From DASSNR01 sp036278935 (lineage in GTDB: Bacteria > Gemmatimonadota > Gemmatimonadetes > Gemmatimonadales > Gemmatimonadaceae): DNA of 8,181 nt. Location: contig DASUKA010000021.1 in NCBI GenBank assembly GCA_036278935.1, forward strand, positions 1 through 8,181, in the 5' to 3' direction. Shown piece by piece: positions 5,807 to 8,181 of this stretch. How positions within the stretch are numbered: position 1 is the first letter of the stretch; each line of letters opens with the position of its first letter. Below the pieces are notes generated by a model. That model searched no databases, had not been told where the DNA came from, and saw nothing but the letters and a program-made list of their open reading frames with translations. The translations under genes and the position numbers were made by a program.

Positions 5807-8181
5807 ATGACCACCATCCTCCACGATCTCCGCTACGCGCTCCGCTCCCTCCGCAGGAGCCCCGGCTTCACGCTCGTCGCCATCCTCACGCTCGCATTGG
5901 GGATCGGCGCGACGACCGCCATCTACAGCGCGGTGAACGATCTGCTTCTGCGTCCCCTTCCGTTCAAGGGAGGCGACAGGCTGGTGTACGTGATGCGACA
6001 GAACCCGAACGCGGCATTCACGATCGCGCCCGGTGCGCGCGTGATCGATGCATGGCGGCAAGGCGCGCACTCGCTGGAGGCGCTGGAGCCATATGCCTAC
6101 GACCGGTTCTCACTCCAATCAGGGGAGAACCGGACGCAGCTCACCGGGTTCGAAGTCCCGTCCGACTTTCTCTCCTTCCTCGGGCTCTCGCCGGCACTGG
6201 GGCGCATGTTCGCGCCCGACGAAGTGAAGGCCGGCGGTCCGCCGGTGGTGCTGCTGAGCTACGCACTCTGGCAACGCGACTTCGGAGGGGAGCGGAGCGT
6301 GCTGGGCAGGACGATCCGCCTCAACGATACGCTGTACACCGTGATCGGCGTGATGCCGAGCTCGCTCCAGCACTTCGAGCAGGCTGACGTCTGGGCCCCG
6401 TTGCGCATGCGATCGGGCGACGGCCGGATGCCGGCCGTCTACAGCGTGATCGCGCGGCTGCGTCCGCGCGTCACGATCGAGCAGGCGCAGCAGGAGCTCG
6501 ACGCGATCGCCGAGCGTGTGCCTGGCGACATGTTCGCCGGGTGGAAGGCGCGCGTCATGGCGCCCCAACTGTTCGTGGGCGGGAATCTGCGCGAGGTGCT
6601 GCCCATCCTGCTTGGCGCGGTGGGGTTCGTGCTGCTCATCGCGTGCGCCAATGTGGCGCTGTTGCTCCTCGCGCGCGGAGCGGCGCGCGAGCGCGAGCTC
6701 GCCATCCGTCTCTCACTTGGAGCCGCGCGCCGGCTGCTCGTGCGGAGCCTGTTCATGGAGAGCGTGCTGCTCGCGGTGGCAGGCGGCGCGCTCGGTCTGC
6801 TGCTCGCGTGGTGGGGTGTGGATGCGCTTACCGCACTCCGCCCGGAGCGACTGTCCGATCTGGCGAAGGTCGGGATCGACATGCGAGTGCTCGCGTTCGC
6901 CATCGCGATCTCCCTCGGCGCGGCGCTGCTCTTCGGCGTGGTGCCCGCATTCCGCGCGACCGATGTACAGCTCGGCGACGCGCTACGGAGTGGAGCACCT
7001 GGGAGCGGCGGCGCCGCGCGCGGCGGTCGGATGCGCAACGTGCTCGTGGCCGGCGAGATGATGCTCTCCGTCGTCCTGCTGGTGGGTGCCGGCGTGCTGG
7101 TGCACAGCCTCATCGCGCTGCAGCACGCCGACCTGGGCTTCCAGCCGGACGGACTGGTCACCGTGCAGACGATGCTCCCCACCGCCCGCTATCCGAATGC
7201 CGCCAGCCGCACCGCATTCACCAACGAACTGGTCGAGCGTGCGCGGAGTCTGCCGGGGGCCATAGGGGCAGCCATCTCCACCACTGCTCCGCCCGACTAT
7301 GGAATGAGCGGCTTCGGGAACGTGGAGATCGAGGGCCGCGGACCCGTGAGCGCAGCGCCGCATGCGGTCGCAACGGACAGGGTGCGCGCGGACTACTTCC
7401 ACGTCCTCGGCATCCCGATGTTGCAGGGCCGCAGCTTCACGGACGCCGAGGTCGAGACCAATGCCCCGGTGATCATTTTGAGCAGGGGGCTCGCGACCCG
7501 GCTCTTTCCCGACCGCCCGGCAGTCGGGCAACGTATTCGCTTCGGACCACAGGGATCGTGGGAAACCGTGGTGGGCATCGTCGGGGACGTGGCGGCGATG
7601 GGAGCGAAGGGGAGCACGCGTCACTTGCAGGCCTATGACCCACTCGGTGGCGGGCTCGTGCCGCTCGGAGGCAACGGGGCAATACCCGGTATGCTCATCG
7701 TGCGTAGCACGGGAGACATCGCTGCCCTCGCCCCGACGCTGCGCGGGCTCGTGCACTCCATCGACCCGTCGCTCCCCGCACCCAACATCGCGACGGTCCG
7801 CTCCCACTTCGCTGCCGAACTCGCCGCGCCGCGCTTCAACACCATCCTGCTCGGCATCTTTGCCGCCCTTGCTCTCGCGCTGGCGGCCGTGGGTCTGTTC
7901 GGCGTGCTGAGTTACGCCGTCGCGCGGCGCACCCGCGAGATCGGCATCCGCGTGGCGCTCGGTGCCCAGAGCGGTGACGTGCGCGCGCTCGTGGTGCGGC
8001 AGGGAATGCTGCCCGCGTTGGTGGGACTGGGACTCGGCATCGTCGCGGCGCTGTTCGCCACGCGCGTGCTCGCGAGCCTGCTCTACGGCGTCGCGCCGCG
8101 CGACACGGCGGCGTTCGTGGCGGCCGGCCTCGTGCTCCTCGCCACCGCACTCGTGGCGTGCTACCTGCCGGCGCGGCGGGC
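5807..8181 (+). CDS. ADOP-family orphan permease C, 3'-truncated by the window edge
   Basis: The visible part is 791 codons plus two bases, with no stop before the right edge. By comparison with permease A, only about 13 residues are missing, giving about 804 aa. The start at 5807 has a GGAG site and places DLRYALRSLRRSPGF at residue 7, as in permease B. Domains: helix at 20-48; first MacB-like core about 50-250; helix at 264-290; signature ELAIRLSLGA at 297-306; helices at about 315-338, 359-381 and 411-435; second core about 440-665; helix at 678-705; second signature EIGIRVALGA at 711-720; helices at 737-762 and 768-789. From residue 297 onward it is about 91% identical to permease A, with most changes in the second periplasmic core and one codon fewer near residue 514. 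It is expected to be an inner-membrane protein with two large periplasmic domains. No ATPase is adjacent; the substrate is unknown. Confidence 0.94.
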   Translation, partial: MTTILHDLRYALRSLRRSPGFTLVAILTLALGIGATTAIYSAVNDLLLRPLPFKGGDRLVYVMRQNPNAAFTIAPGARVIDAWRQGAHSLEALEPYAYDRFSLQSGENRTQLTGFEVPSDFLSFLGLSPALGRMFAPDEVKAGGPPVVLLSYALWQRDFGGERSVLGRTIRLNDTLYTVIGVMPSSLQHFEQADVWAPLRMRSGDGRMPAVYSVIARLRPRVTIEQAQQELDAIAERVPGDMFAGWKARVMAPQLFVGGNLREVLPILLGAVGFVLLIACANVALLLLARGAARERELAIRLSLGAARRLLVRSLFMESVLLAVAGGALGLLLAWWGVDALTALRPERLSDLAKVGIDMRVLAFAIAISLGAALLFGVVPAFRATDVQLGDALRSGAPGSGGAARGGRMRNVLVAGEMMLSVVLLVGAGVLVHSLIALQHADLGFQPDGLVTVQTMLPTARYPNAASRTAFTNELVERARSLPGAIGAAISTTAPPDYGMSGFGNVEIEGRGPVSAAPHAVATDRVRADYFHVLGIPMLQGRSFTDAEVETNAPVIILSRGLATRLFPDRPAVGQRIRFGPQGSWETVVGIVGDVAAMGAKGSTRHLQAYDPLGGGLVPLGGNGAIPGMLIVRSTGDIAALAPTLRGLVHSIDPSLPAPNIATVRSHFAAELAAPRFNTILLGIFAALALALAAVGLFGVLSYAVARRTREIGIRVALGAQSGDVRALVVRQGMLPALVGLGLGIVAALFATRVLASLLYGVAPRDTAAFVAAGLVLLATALVACYLPARR
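6695..8181 (+). repeat. Long direct repeat, right copy (permease C 3' part)
   Basis: Partner of 1-1490, offset by 6694 bp (6691 bp after the codon gap). Perfect tracts are 6695-6824 and 8045-8181. The window ends inside the repeat at the position equivalent to base 1490. Confidence 0.9.

Noticed and set aside
6516..7061. Plus-strand open frames at 5683-6387, 6516-7061 and 6541-7638 that might suggest a frameshifted permease C
   Set aside because: The true frame from 5807 is uninterrupted to 8181 and matches the family throughout; the other frames are Arg/Cys-rich shadows.
1..8181. Transposon or insertion sequence driving the duplication
   Set aside because: I see no transposase-like protein and no terminal inverted repeats; the only long repeat is the permease paralogy itself.

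Overview
The window is GC-rich (roughly two thirds G+C by eye) and fully bacterial in gene structure. It carries three large orphan permeases of the ADOP type (acidobacterial duplicated orphan permease: MacB-like periplasmic core plus FtsX-like membrane domain, each present twice). Two Uma2-family (DUF820) PD-(D/E)XK nuclease-like genes lie between them on the opposite strand. Expanded ADOP families together with many Uma2 paralogues are typical of Acidobacteriota and Gemmatimonadota, so one of these phyla is likely. That assignment is inference, because no rRNA or tRNA gene is present.

Layout: (1) <1-1530 (+), the C-terminal ~509 residues of permease A. (2) 1566-2129 (-), Uma2 gene 1, convergent with A. 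(3) 2130-2301, a divergent intergenic region. (4) 2302-4791 (+), complete permease B, 829 aa. (5) 4838-5401 (-), Uma2 gene 2, convergent with B. (6) 5402-5806, a 405-bp divergent intergenic region with no gene. (7) 5807->8181 (+), permease C, 791 codons visible, running off the right edge. The pattern is therefore permease/Uma2/permease/Uma2/permease with strands alternating + - + - +.

Permeases A and C are near-duplicates: window 1-1490 aligns with 6695-8181 at about 90% nucleotide and 91% protein identity by hand count, with one codon gap. The permease between them (B) belongs to a clearly different ADOP branch. The two Uma2 proteins have the same length (187 aa) and are about 69% identical. 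The array is thus not a simple tandem triplication; an alternating A-U-B-U-A order or insertion of a module fits better.

Both window edges lie in long perfectly identical tracts shared with the internal copy (130 bp and 137 bp), while the sequence between them differs at about 12% of sites. This suggests that the edges are repeat-induced assembly break points, and that the linkage of the A and C segments may be ambiguous.

No ATPase gene is present, consistent with the orphan nature of ADOP proteins. Their substrate and energy source cannot be read from this window. The permeases are predicted inner-membrane proteins with two large periplasmic domains, and the Uma2 proteins are predicted cytoplasmic. 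Whether the two families work together is unknown. I found no RNA genes, CRISPR array, insertion sequence or convincing terminator.
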